DNA from: an uncultured Clostridia bacterium
Lineage (GTDB): Bacteria > Bacillota > Clostridia > Lachnospirales > Lachnospiraceae
DNA: 44,634 nt
NCBI GenBank assembly: GCA_947167565.1
Contig: CAMVIN010000005.1
Span: forward strand, 1-44,634
Reading direction: 5' to 3'
Under the pieces are notes generated by a model, which had not been told where the DNA came from, made no database searches, and worked only from the letters and a program-made list of their open reading frames with translations. A program made the position numbers and the translations under genes. Below, piece by piece: positions 33,730-43,419 of the stretch; within the stretch, counting starts at the first letter, position 1; the number at the start of each line of letters is the position of its first letter.

Positions 33730-34089
33730 ATGACAAAGAGGTTTGCGGTGGCGACAAAAACCGGTTATCTGGTTGATGAGCATTTGGGACATGCGGGCGT
33801 GTTTGAAATCTATGAGACAGATGGGGTAAAGAGCAGAGAAGTTGCAAAAAGAGAGGTGTTACCCTTCTGTGGAGGGCCGGAGGATTGTCTGGAATTTGAA
33901 AAAAAGATAGAGAGAATTTCTTGTGTGCTGGAAGATTGTGATGGCATTGTTGCACTTATGGCGGGAATGCCGCCGGCGAGAGAACTTTACCGCAGAGGTC
34001 TTCCGGTGTACACAGTCAGTGAAAGTATAGGGGATGCATTGACAATGATATGGCGGGGAGAAGTCGCTCCCTGTTATCAAAATGAATAA
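33730..34089 (+). CDS. NifX-like cofactor-binding domain protein (second copy)
   Basis: 119 residues starting RFAVATKTGYLVDEHLGHAGVFEIYE, the NifX fold with VDEHLGHA at the VxxHFGxA site. It adds cysteines the first copy lacks, including FCGGPEDC near 50. It is diverged from the first copy and may bind a different cluster intermediate or act as a delivery protein to NifDK. The start at 33730 follows GGGGG; a start at 33724 is also possible. Confidence 0.8.
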   Translation: MTKRFAVATKTGYLVDEHLGHAGVFEIYETDGVKSREVAKREVLPFCGGPEDCLEFEKKIERISCVLEDCDGIVALMAGMPPARELYRRGLPVYTVSESIGDALTMIWRGEVAPCYQNE

Positions 34090-34099
34090 AGCAGCATAA

Positions 34100-34978
<879 letters not shown>

Positions 34979-35001
34979 AGTTGAGAAAGGAGGAGCAGAT
35001 C

Positions 35002-36489
35002 ATGAAACCAATTGATATTAATCAGTCAGAGGTAGCAATCAGAGAAATCCGATTGAATTCCATTACCAACTATTATGGTTCGGCCAAGGAACTGGTGAGG
35101 CAGTCACAGGAGGGCTGTTTAAAGGATAAAAAGAGATGTTTCAGCCAGTGTATTGGATGTAGCTCCGGCAATGCATTCTGCCAGTTGTCCGGTATTCGTG
35201 ATGTAGCAGTGATTAACCACGCCCCGGCAGGCTGTAGTAATGATTTCTTTCAATTTGAATTTATTAACCGCGTCGGTTTTGAGGATCTGGGAATTACGGA
35301 TTACCGCTCACATTTTTATAATACCAATTTTAAAGAAAAAAATACCGTCTTTGGGGGGACGGAAAAGTTAAAGAAAATTGCGAGAGAAATTTATGAGAGG
35401 GAACACCCGAAGGCAATTTTTATCACGACTTCCTGTGCGTCGGGAATAATCGGAGATGACGTGGACTCGGCGGCGGGAGAGTTAGAGGAAGAGCTGGGAA
35501 TTCCAGTGACACCTTGTTACTGTGAAGGATTTCGCTCAAAGTTGTGGACGAGTGGTTTTGATGCAGCCTATCACTCTGTCTTAAAGGGCGTAATCAAGCC
35601 ACCGAGGAAAAAGACAAATAAAGTCAATATTATTAATTTCTGGGGAAGCCATATTTTTGATGATTTGCTAAATGAACTGGGATATGAGGCGCAGTACATT
35701 GTGCCGTATTCCTCCTATGAAGAATTGGAGTATGTCTCGGAGGCGGCCGCGACCATTCAGATTTGCTCCACGCTTGGTTCCTATCTGGGCGCAGCACTGG
35801 AACAGCTCTACGGTGTGCCGGAAATCCGATTTGCTCCCGCATATGGAATTGAGGGAACGGATCGATGGATGCGTGAGGTCGGTCGGGTCCTTCACCGCGA
35901 GGAACAGATAGAGGAAATTATCAGCCGGCGCCACCGGGAGATTGAAGAACCGCTGAGAGAGTACAGGGAAAAATTAAAGGGAAAGAGGGCGTATCTGACA
36001 GCGGGGGCAGCGTATGGACATTCTCTCTCTGCGCTGCTCAAAGATTTGGGAATGATTCTGCTTGGCGCGTCGATTTATCACCACGATGCACATTATGATA
36101 ATGGCGATATCAAGGCAGATGCCCTTGCTAATGTCATCGATATGTATGGTGACATTCCGAAATATCATGTCTGTAATAAGCAGACCTATGAGGTTGTCAA
36201 TATTTTGAGTAAAATTGATGCGGACATTTTGATTTCACGTCATCCGGGAATTGTTGTCTGGGGAGCGAAGCTTGGTTTCCCGACCTTTATTGAAGATGAC
36301 GAGCAATTGGCGTTTGGATATCAGGGAATTTTAAACTATGCGGAAAAAATTCTGGACACCCTTGAAACGATAGAATTCACAAAAAATATCCAGAAACACG
36401 CGAGAATACCATACACAAAATGGTGGTTAAAACAGAATCCGTTTACCGTATGGGACGAGGACGAAGGAGGTAGAGCAGCCAATGAGTGA
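35002..36489 (+). CDS. NifD-like catalytic subunit lacking key N2-reduction residues
   Basis: About 495 residues (NifD is about 490). P-cluster cysteines are present: C53 (IGCSSG), C78 (APAGCS) and C145 (TTSCASGIIGDD). C255 (IQICSTLGSYLGAAL) aligns with the cofactor ligand alpha-Cys275. CEGFR (174-178) is conserved but is followed by SKLWTSGFD, where alpha-Gln191 and alpha-His195 would be. The position of alpha-His442 reads Asp432 (FIEDDEQL). So a NifB-type cluster could be held by the Cys alone. ATG 35002 has AAAGGAGG upstream. The stop overlaps the next gene by 8 bases. Confidence 0.9.
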   Translation: MKPIDINQSEVAIREIRLNSITNYYGSAKELVRQSQEGCLKDKKRCFSQCIGCSSGNAFCQLSGIRDVAVINHAPAGCSNDFFQFEFINRVGFEDLGITDYRSHFYNTNFKEKNTVFGGTEKLKKIAREIYEREHPKAIFITTSCASGIIGDDVDSAAGELEEELGIPVTPCYCEGFRSKLWTSGFDAAYHSVLKGVIKPPRKKTNKVNIINFWGSHIFDDLLNELGYEAQYIVPYSSYEELEYVSEAAATIQICSTLGSYLGAALEQLYGVPEIRFAPAYGIEGTDRWMREVGRVLHREEQIEEIISRRHREIEEPLREYREKLKGKRAYLTAGAAYGHSLSALLKDLGMILLGASIYHHDAHYDNGDIKADALANVIDMYGDIPKYHVCNKQTYEVVNILSKIDADILISRHPGIVVWGAKLGFPTFIEDDEQLAFGYQGILNYAEKILDTLETIEFTKNIQKHARIPYTKWWLKQNPFTVWDEDEGGRAANE

Positions 36490-37798
36490 TTTTATTTCTT
36501 ACCCTAAATTCAGTTGTGCACTGGGAGCACAGCAGACTGTTGTTGCTATCCCAAAGAGCGTTCCGATTCTACATTCGGGTCCGGGATGCAGCGGTAAAAT
36601 ATCCCAGCTTCTCGGACAGGGACAGGGGTATGCCGGGGGAAATACAATTCCCTGCACAAATGCAGATGCTAACGATGTCATTTTTGGAGGCGTTAAGGCA
36701 CTGGATGAATTGATAAAAAATTCTTTCCGGATTATCGATGCGGAGTTGTATGTGGTGATGACCGGTTGTACTTCAGATATTATTGGAGATGATGTGCCGA
36801 GTGTGGTAAAACCGTATCAGGCACAGGATAAACCGATTGTCTATGTGGAGACAGGTGGTTTTAAGAGCAATAATTATGTCAGCCACAGTGTTGTGGTCAA
36901 CGCAATTATCGACCAGTATGTAGATAAATACAAAGACAATAAAGGTGTGGAAAAAGGTCTGGTTAATGTCTTTGCATCAGTTCCGGATCAGGATCCGTAC
37001 TGGGAGGGGAATCTGGAGGAAATCAAGCGCGTGCTGGAGGGAATCGGGCTCAAAGTAAATATTCTGTTCGGGATAAATTCAGCGGGTGTCAGCGAGTGGA
37101 AGAGGATTCCGAATGCGGAGTTTAATATTGTTGCCAGCGCGTGGGCAGGAATTGATATTGCCAAACATTTAGAGAAGAAATATGGGACACCGTATATACA
37201 TTTTCCTTATTTCCCGGTTGGTGCGATTCAGACTTCCGATTTTTTGCGTCGGGTTGCACAGTACGCTCATCTGGACAATGAGGTGGTGGAGAGTTTTATA
37301 AAAAAGGAAGAAGACCGCTTTTATGTGTTTTTGGAACGTATGGCAGATTTTATTCTCGAATTTAAATATAATCTTCCAAGGCGTTTTTACAGTACGATTG
37401 ATGCTAATTATTCCATCGGACTTTCCAAGTTTTTTGTCAATGAATTAGGGATTTTGCCGGGGGCTGTCTACATCGTGGATGACACACCGGAGGAATACCG
37501 GCAGAGGGTTTGTGATGAGTTGGAGCATGTGTCAGGTTATCGGAGCATACAGCCAGAATTTGAAATAGATGGGGAAAAGATTTTCCATGAGATATCTGAC
37601 AGGGAAAAGCGTGAGCCTTATATCGTGGTGGGCTCTGCATGGGAGTCGATTCTCACGAAAGAAGATAACGCCGGATTTTTGGAAATCAGTGTGCCGACGC
37701 AGTACAAACTGAATTTGAACCGAACCTATGTCGGATACAACGGAGGGCTTCGAATTATTGAAGATGTTTACTCGGATGCCTTGTCAAAATACCGTTAG
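36482..37798 (+). CDS. NifK-like subunit
   Basis: 438 residues, shorter than NifK (about 520) because the N-terminal extension is absent. P-cluster cysteines match: C12 (SCALGA), C36 (HSGPGCSGK) and C96 (MTGCTSDIIGDD). NADANDVIFGG is conserved. It forms the partner of the NifD-like protein as an alpha2-beta2 tetramer by analogy. The start overlaps the end of the previous gene, so translation is coupled. The operon ends here; no clear terminator follows before the lysR operator. Confidence 0.9.
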   Translation: MSDFISYPKFSCALGAQQTVVAIPKSVPILHSGPGCSGKISQLLGQGQGYAGGNTIPCTNADANDVIFGGVKALDELIKNSFRIIDAELYVVMTGCTSDIIGDDVPSVVKPYQAQDKPIVYVETGGFKSNNYVSHSVVVNAIIDQYVDKYKDNKGVEKGLVNVFASVPDQDPYWEGNLEEIKRVLEGIGLKVNILFGINSAGVSEWKRIPNAEFNIVASAWAGIDIAKHLEKKYGTPYIHFPYFPVGAIQTSDFLRRVAQYAHLDNEVVESFIKKEEDRFYVFLERMADFILEFKYNLPRRFYSTIDANYSIGLSKFFVNELGILPGAVYIVDDTPEEYRQRVCDELEHVSGYRSIQPEFEIDGEKIFHEISDREKREPYIVVGSAWESILTKEDNAGFLEISVPTQYKLNLNRTYVGYNGGLRIIEDVYSDALSKYR

Positions 37799-37814
37799 AG
37801 CATAAAAGAAAACG

Positions 37815-37884
37815 GTTATAGATTTATCCTATAACCAGCGATAGTTATATTCAATAAGATAATATGCATGATTGATGTTATAAT
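37815..37884 (+). promoter_or_regulatory. MET-box-like LysR operator and promoter of lysR
   Basis: The primary operator is GTTATAG-N7-CTATAAC at 37815-37835; the arms extend to 8 bp if the flanking G/C is counted (37814-37836). The secondary site ATAG-N7-CAAT is at 37841-37855. -35 AAGATA (37856-37861) is poor, with a 17-bp spacer and -10 TATAAT (37879-37884). No T-run follows the inverted repeat, so it is an operator, not a terminator. It implies autoregulation. Confidence 0.75.
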
Positions 37885-37932
37885 GTAGGGAGTGGCATTT
37901 GAAATTGTGCAAGGAAGGGATATGGTACATAT

Positions 37933-38868
37933 ATGACAATACAACAAATCAATTATGTTCTGACAATATCCGATGAAGGTTCGATTAATAAGGCTGCCGA
38001 GAAACTATTTCTGACGCAGCCTTCTCTTACCAGTGCGGTGAAAGAACTGGAGGAGGAACTGGGAATTATTATATTTGAGAGAAGTAGAAAGGGTGTTGTC
38101 CCGACCAACGAAGGGCGGGATTTTCTCGCCAGTGTCAGACAGCTTTACCAGCAGTACGAGCTGATTAATGACAAATATAAAAATAAAGATATGTTGAAAA
38201 GGAAGTTCGGGGTGACGACGCAGCACTACTCCTTTGTGGTGCGCTCTTTTGTGGAGACAGTGAAAAAGTTTGACACATCGCTCTTTGAATTTTCTATTTT
38301 TGAGAGCAGAACAAAAGAAGTTATTCAGGATGTATATGAGTCACGGAGTGAAATCGGGATTCTTTTCCTTAACGATTATAATAAGAAAATAATCGGAAAA
38401 TTTTTAAAAAATATGAATTTATCTTTCACGGAACTGATAAAATGTAATGCCTATGTCTATTTGTGGAACGGACATCCGCTTGCCAAAAAAAAGTCTATTT
38501 CCATAGATAATCTCGAAAAATATCCCTGTCTCTCCTTTGATCAGGGAAACGAGAGTTCGATTTATTTTGCGGAGGAAATCCTCAGTGATAATGAGTATCC
38601 GAGGAGTATCAAGACAAATGATCGGGCTACCATGCTCAATCTGATGAAAGGGTTGAATGCGTATACACTCTGCTCGGGAATTATTTCGGACGAACTCAAT
38701 GGGGATGAGTATGTGGCAGTTCCCTTCGAAGAGGATTCAGAAAACAAAAACGGCGTGATGACAATCGGCTATATTGAGCGCAAACAGAGTATTCGCAGTG
38801 ATGTGGGAGAAACCTTTATCGAAGAATTGAAAAATTATCTAAAAACCTGTGTCGGTGTGACAGAATAA
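37933..38868 (+). CDS. LysR-type regulator, probable MtaR/MetR-like activator
   Basis: 311 residues. The N-terminal winged helix-turn-helix (residues about 1-60; SINKAAEKLFLTQPSLTSAVKELEEELG) is followed by an alpha/beta effector-binding domain. The motif GHPLAKKKSISIDNLEKYPCLSFDQG is common in regulators of sulfur and amino-acid genes in Clostridia. The ligand is not known. Four operators of the same form in this window, including its own promoter, suggest it is their regulator. Its promoter sits directly downstream of the nitrogenase-like operon. Confidence 0.85.
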   Translation: MTIQQINYVLTISDEGSINKAAEKLFLTQPSLTSAVKELEEELGIIIFERSRKGVVPTNEGRDFLASVRQLYQQYELINDKYKNKDMLKRKFGVTTQHYSFVVRSFVETVKKFDTSLFEFSIFESRTKEVIQDVYESRSEIGILFLNDYNKKIIGKFLKNMNLSFTELIKCNAYVYLWNGHPLAKKKSISIDNLEKYPCLSFDQGNESSIYFAEEILSDNEYPRSIKTNDRATMLNLMKGLNAYTLCSGIISDELNGDEYVAVPFEEDSENKNGVMTIGYIERKQSIRSDVGETFIEELKNYLKTCVGVTE

Positions 38869-38907
38869 TAGTCGGAAAATCGATGCTTTTAATTCCTACT
38901 AAATCGA

Positions 38908-38936
38908 TTGACATTATAGACAAATGGTGCTAAGAT
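38908..38936 (+). promoter_or_regulatory. promoter of the glutamate-cysteine ligase operon
   Basis: TTGACA (38908-38913), 17-bp spacer, TAAGAT (38931-38936). No operator of the MET-box type stands at the corresponding distance, so this unit may be expressed independently of LysR. Confidence 0.7.
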
Positions 38937-39015
38937 GTAACTATTCGTATGTGGGAATGATAATTTTTGTGGAGCGAAGGTTATTTCGAATCCATTAAAG
39001 AAATGAGGTGGCTTC

Positions 39016-40401
39016 ATGACTGCTGAGACAATCAATGAGGCAATATATGAGAGATACATAAGACCGACAAAGAGAAAAAAGACTGAAAGTGTCGGCTTAG
39101 AATTTGAGTTCCCAATTATAAATACCAAGGGCAATCCGGTTGATTTTCAGGCTGTTCACAGCGTAACGGATGAATTTATTAAAGAATTTTCATTCCGGAG
39201 TGTGCTGCGTGATGATGATGGCTATATTTACTGGGCGGGAAGCGATGAAAATAATGACAGCCTTTCCTACGACTGTAGTTACAACACGCTGGAGTTTTCT
39301 TTTGGTACAGAGTCGGATATCGCCGTGCTTCAGGAACGTTTTGCGAACTACTATCGTTCAATTCAAAAGGCACTTCAGAGCCATGACCACATGATTACCG
39401 GCATGGGGATTAATCCGGGTTATGGTGTTAATCACAATGTGCCGGTTGTCAATGAGAGATACCGCATGCTGTTTCACCATTTGTGTTCCTATGAAAATTA
39501 CGGCAAAGAGATTTTGTTTCACGACCATCCGAATTTTGGACTCTTTTCCTGTGCCAGTCAGGTGCAGCTGGATGTAGAAGAGGAAAATTTGGTGGAGGTA
39601 CTCAACACCTTTACGAAACTGGAACCGTTGAAGGCGCTGCTGCTCGCTAACTCCATCTGGGCGGAGGATGCGAACGAATTTTTGTGCAGCCGGGACTATT
39701 TTTGGAGAAACAGTCTTCATGGTCTGAACCGCCACAATGTGGATATGTATGAGTTGAGTTTTGAATCAATTGAAGAGATTATTTTATATATAAGAAGTAT
39801 GAGTTTATACTGTGTTCAGCGGGATGGACGGTACATCAATTTTTCTCCGATGGCATTGACAGACTATTTTACAGCTGATAGTATTGAAGGTGATATTTTT
39901 GAAAATGGAGCTTACAAGCGGGTAAAATTTCAGCCGGAAATATCGGATTTGGAACATCTTCGATCCTTTAAGTTTGAGGATCTGACTTTCCGTGGCACCG
40001 TAGAATTCCGGAGTGTGTGTGAGCAGCCGGTGAGTGAGATTATGGCTTCGGGGGCGCTGCATACGGGGCTGATGGAAAATTTGCATTCGTTGACTTATAC
40101 ATTAGAAAACGATCATGTGATTTATCATAAAGGATACAATGCGTCCGAGTTGAGAAGGCAGTTTGTCATGACAGATCTGCCAGACATTTATGACAAAAAA
40201 GAGTTGTCAGAGCTGTTGATTAAGATTCTGGATCTGGCGTCGGATGGGCTTAAGATTCGGGCAAAGGGGGAAGAAAAATTCCTCGCTCCGCTCTATGAGA
40301 GAGCGGAACAGTTGATGAGTCCTGCAAGGCAGATGAAACAGGCGCTTCAAAGCGGGGAATCCATGCAGGATTATATCTATAAATATGGAGAGTGTGTATG
40401 A
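39016..40401 (+). CDS. glutamate-cysteine ligase, GCS2/EgtA type
   Basis: 461 residues. The start VGLEFEFPIINTKG carries the glutamate/metal-binding Glu residues, and later blocks GINPGYGVNHNVPV, RYRMLFHHL and FRGTVEFRSVCEQPVSE follow the plant/actinobacterial-type GCL (GCS2) pattern. It ligates the gamma-carboxyl of glutamate to cysteine or a similar amine with ATP. It overlaps the next gene by ATGA, so coupled. Having two ligases of different families side by side is unusual. GAGGTGG lies before the ATG at 39016. Confidence 0.87.
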   Translation: MTAETINEAIYERYIRPTKRKKTESVGLEFEFPIINTKGNPVDFQAVHSVTDEFIKEFSFRSVLRDDDGYIYWAGSDENNDSLSYDCSYNTLEFSFGTESDIAVLQERFANYYRSIQKALQSHDHMITGMGINPGYGVNHNVPVVNERYRMLFHHLCSYENYGKEILFHDHPNFGLFSCASQVQLDVEEENLVEVLNTFTKLEPLKALLLANSIWAEDANEFLCSRDYFWRNSLHGLNRHNVDMYELSFESIEEIILYIRSMSLYCVQRDGRYINFSPMALTDYFTADSIEGDIFENGAYKRVKFQPEISDLEHLRSFKFEDLTFRGTVEFRSVCEQPVSEIMASGALHTGLMENLHSLTYTLENDHVIYHKGYNASELRRQFVMTDLPDIYDKKELSELLIKILDLASDGLKIRAKGEEKFLAPLYERAEQLMSPARQMKQALQSGESMQDYIYKYGECV

Positions 40402-41657
40402 TACATATTGAAAATCAATCTGTCAGAGAACATATTTTAGATGGCAATTTTGGCCTTGAGAGGGAGAGCCTCCGCGTGTTGGGGGATGGCAGTTTTTCTC
40501 ATACCGCCCACCCGTTTCCGGAAGATGAGCACATTGTCCGGGATTTTTGTGAGAATCAGGTAGAGATTAACACCGGTGTTCATAAGAGCGTGCAGGGGGC
40601 GATGGAGGAATTAAAGAGACATCACCGTCGTCTGGTTGAGAAACTGGATGCGCTCCCGGAGAGGGAATTTCTCTGGCCGTTTTCTAATCCGTCGTATATT
40701 AAAGATGAGAAGGATATTCCGGTAGCTGAATTTGAGGGCGCTCTCCGGAACAAAACGATTTACCGGGATTATTTGTCGGGGAAATATGGGCGATATAAGA
40801 TGACCTTTTCCGGAATTCATTTTAATTTTTCCTTTTCTGATGAAATGCTGCGAAAGGATTTCGAATTGAGTGGCGGGGAAGATTTTTCGGCTTATCGGGA
40901 TTCCTTGTATTTGAATCTCGCCAAGGGGCTTGCCGAGTACGGCTGGATTCTCGTGGCGGTGACGGCGGCGAGTCCTGTCTTTGACATGTCTTTTGTGGAG
41001 AGCGGAAAAATGGGCGAAACTATTTTTTCCGGGCTGGCGTCAATTCGCTGTAGTGAACTCGGGTATTGGAATGATTTTGTGCCGATATTTGATTATACAA
41101 ACTTATATTCCTATGTGGAGAGCATCCAGAAATGTGTGGAGGAAGGCTGGCTCAATGCGCCGTCGGAACTCTATTATCCGATTCGCTTAAAATCAGAGGG
41201 GGAGAATAATCTGGACGTTCTCCTGCAAAAAGGTGTGAACCATATTGAACTTCGCATGATTGATTTGAATCCACTCACAGAGTGTTATCTGGATGCGCGG
41301 GACATTGAATTTGCTCATCTGCTGATGGTCTGGATTTGTGCGGGTACCCCGAAGGAAATGAACGGAAAAGAGCAGATTCGCGCCACACAGAATTTTAAGA
41401 GAGCGGCACACTATGATTTGCGAACGGTGAATTATGTGGCGAGAGATGGATTTGCAGTAACGATGCAGGAGGCCGGCAAACTGCTGATTGAGCAGATGAA
41501 GCGATTTTTTGCAGATTATCCGGCTTCTGTGACAGAAGTGCTGGATTATGAATATGATAAATTTATCGACGGCTCTAAGCGGTACGCATGGCAGGTCCGC
41601 ACGGAGTACGGTGAGAATTTTGTAGAAAAAGGAATGGAAATGATACAGGGGAGGTGA
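40398..41657 (+). CDS. glutamate-cysteine ligase, GshA type without GshB domain
   Basis: About 419 residues. NFGLERESLRVLGDGSFSHTAHPFP and DFCENQVEINTGVHKSVQ match the proteobacterial/GshF ligase domain. There is no C-terminal ATP-grasp domain, so it would make gamma-glutamylcysteine (or a relative) but not glutathione. The start ATG 40398 overlaps the stop codon of the preceding gene. Alternative start GTG at 40392. The two ligases may act on different acceptors. Confidence 0.87.
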   Translation: MIHIENQSVREHILDGNFGLERESLRVLGDGSFSHTAHPFPEDEHIVRDFCENQVEINTGVHKSVQGAMEELKRHHRRLVEKLDALPEREFLWPFSNPSYIKDEKDIPVAEFEGALRNKTIYRDYLSGKYGRYKMTFSGIHFNFSFSDEMLRKDFELSGGEDFSAYRDSLYLNLAKGLAEYGWILVAVTAASPVFDMSFVESGKMGETIFSGLASIRCSELGYWNDFVPIFDYTNLYSYVESIQKCVEEGWLNAPSELYYPIRLKSEGENNLDVLLQKGVNHIELRMIDLNPLTECYLDARDIEFAHLLMVWICAGTPKEMNGKEQIRATQNFKRAAHYDLRTVNYVARDGFAVTMQEAGKLLIEQMKRFFADYPASVTEVLDYEYDKFIDGSKRYAWQVRTEYGENFVEKGMEMIQGR

Positions 41658-41663
41658 CAGACT

Positions 41664-42437
41664 ATGTGTGAATTGTTTGGAGTGAGCGGTGTGAAAAAAA
41701 GTGACTGCCGCCGGTTTCTTCGGGAATTCTATTCACATGGCCGGGAACATCCGCACGGCTGGGGAATTGCGCTTATTGAGGGCAATAGTGTGAGAATGCG
41801 CAAAGAACCGGTCTGCTCTCTGGAGAGCACATTTTTGAAAAAACGGTTGTCATCACCGATACGATCAAACTTATTGTTGGCGCATATCCGGCTTGCTACC
41901 AAAGGAAGTATTGAGTACAAAAACACGCATCCATTTATATTAGCGGACAATTCAGGAAGAACATGGACATTAGAGCACAACGGAACCATATTTGAGAGCG
42001 GAGTATTGTCGGGGTATGTACGCAGACAGGACGGGAGTACAGACAGTGAGCGAATTTTGTGCTATCTGGTTGACCGGATGAACCGGGCAATACAGAAAAA
42101 AAAGAGGAGGCTGACAGATGAGGAGAGAGCACAGGTTGTGGAAGATGTTATTTTTACGGTGACGCCGGAGAATAAAGTGAACCTTATTGTCAGCGATGGT
42201 GAACTTCTCTATGTACACACGAATTACAAGGGAAGCCTGCACAGGCACGAGGATGAGGAGCGGGTTGTCTTCTCTACAAAGCCATTGACGGAGAATCATT
42301 GGGAAGAACTTGCGCTGAATACACTTTATGTGTACCGGAAAAACGTACTGATATATGAGGGAATTCCCCACACCAACGAATTCTTTGACAGCGAGGAAAA
42401 AATGAGGTTTTTGTTTCTTGACTTCGCAGAAATGTAA
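41664..42437 (+). CDS. class II glutamine amidotransferase-type hydrolase (EgtC/YafJ-like)
   Basis: 257 residues. The nucleophile is Cys2 (MCELFGVSG), and SHGREHPHGWGIALIEG, LLAHIRLATKGS, NTHPF and EHNGTIF are the Ntn-hydrolase motifs. EgtC of ergothioneine synthesis belongs to this group and removes a gamma-glutamyl group from an intermediate. With two gamma-glutamyl ligases directly upstream (6-bp gap), a role in removing a gamma-glutamyl protecting group is a reasonable hypothesis. GGGGAGGTGA precedes the ATG. Confidence 0.87.
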   Translation: MCELFGVSGVKKSDCRRFLREFYSHGREHPHGWGIALIEGNSVRMRKEPVCSLESTFLKKRLSSPIRSNLLLAHIRLATKGSIEYKNTHPFILADNSGRTWTLEHNGTIFESGVLSGYVRRQDGSTDSERILCYLVDRMNRAIQKKKRRLTDEERAQVVEDVIFTVTPENKVNLIVSDGELLYVHTNYKGSLHRHEDEERVVFSTKPLTENHWEELALNTLYVYRKNVLIYEGIPHTNEFFDSEEKMRFLFLDFAEM

Positions 42438-42515
42438 GAGAATCGGCTATAGGCTCAGGCTATAACCGGTTCTCTTTATTTTTTATTGTACAAACGGGTA
42501 AAAACCATATATAAT
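42438..42515 (+). promoter_or_regulatory. hairpin/operator and promoter region of metF
   Basis: Arms of 15 nt (42438-42452 and 42460-42474) around GCTCAGG form a strong hairpin followed by a T-rich run, so it can terminate the upstream operon. Its core GCTATAG-N7-CTATAAC (42446-42466) is also the MET-box form and starts exactly 64 bp before the -10. Promoter TGTACA (42487-42492), 17-bp spacer, TATAAT (42510-42515). The second left half-site is missing. Confidence 0.7.
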
Positions 42516-42558
42516 GGAAGTTAAGACGTCAAATGATGAGAAAGAATGGGGGATTTAT

Positions 42559-43419
42559 ATGAAAATATCAGAAATTCAAGAAAAAAAGAAAAAGAGTTTA
42601 TCGTTTGAAATCTTTCCACCAAAGAAAGATAAAGAATTAGAGAATATAGATGAGACACTGTCGGTTTTGTGTGAACTCAAACCGGATTTTATCAGTGTTA
42701 CATTCGGTGCGGGCGGGAGCGCCAATTGCAACCGGACGATTGAACTTGCCAAAAAGATAAAGAATGAATACCATGTCGAGCCGGTGGTACATTTGACCTG
42801 TCTGCATTATGGCAAAAAAGAAATAGACGAATTTGCCAGAATTCTCACAGAAGAAGGACTTGAGAACGTACTTGCTCTCCGCGGAGACAGAAATCCGAAT
42901 ATTCCGGAGAAGGATGACTTTAAACACGCCTCAGATTTGATTTCCTATTTAGAGACTAAAGGAGATTTTTGTTGTCTGGGTGCCTGCTATCCGGAGGTGC
43001 ACCCGGAATCCGAGGATAGGGTAAGTGAGATCAGAAATCTCAAGACCAAAGTAGATGCCGGAGCAGAACTCCTTTTGTCACAGTTGTTTTTCGACAATGA
43101 AATATTCTTCCGTTTTCGTGATGAGTGTAGAATGGCAGACATCAATGTACCACTGATTCCGGGGATTATGCCAGTCATCAATGCATCTCAGATCAAGCGG
43201 ATGGTGACAATGTGCGGAGCCAGCTTTCCGGAACGCTTCGAGAAAATTATACATAAGTATGAAGATAATAAAAAAGCACTTTTTGATGCCGGCATGTCAT
43301 ACGCAATTAGCCAGATCATTGACCTGCTCGTCAGCGACATCGAAGGCATTCACCTCTACACCATGAACAATCCTCTCGTCGCACGGAAAATCTGTGCAGG
43401 GATTCGAAATATTATTTAG
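42559..43419 (+). CDS. metF: methylenetetrahydrofolate reductase
   Basis: 286 residues. FAD-dependent reduction of 5,10-methylene-THF to 5-methyl-THF, the methyl source for methionine synthase. SFEIFPPK holds the catalytic Glu, FISVTFGAGGS, LALRGD (Asp) and LLLSQLFFDNEIFFRF are conserved family blocks. ATG 42559 is used because GGGGGA lies 6-7 bases before it; an upstream in-frame ATG at 42514 falls inside the -10 region. No MetV-like partner is present. Confidence 0.96.
   Translation: MKISEIQEKKKKSLSFEIFPPKKDKELENIDETLSVLCELKPDFISVTFGAGGSANCNRTIELAKKIKNEYHVEPVVHLTCLHYGKKEIDEFARILTEEGLENVLALRGDRNPNIPEKDDFKHASDLISYLETKGDFCCLGACYPEVHPESEDRVSEIRNLKTKVDAGAELLLSQLFFDNEIFFRFRDECRMADINVPLIPGIMPVINASQIKRMVTMCGASFPERFEKIIHKYEDNKKALFDAGMSYAISQIIDLLVSDIEGIHLYTMNNPLVARKICAGIRNII

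Noticed and set aside
37814-37836. Inverted repeat after the NifK-like gene as a rho-independent terminator
   Set aside because: No T-run follows, and the same 7+7+7 form at 22566 and 32371 has the same distance to a -10, so an operator is the better reading.
40398-41657. GshF-type bifunctional glutathione synthetase
   Set aside because: The frame stops after the ligase domain; no ATP-grasp GshB domain follows, and the next gene is an amidotransferase.
42438-42558. S-box (SAM) riboswitch ahead of metF
   Set aside because: The region has only one simple hairpin before the promoter; the leader after the promoter is about 40 nt, too short for an S-box.
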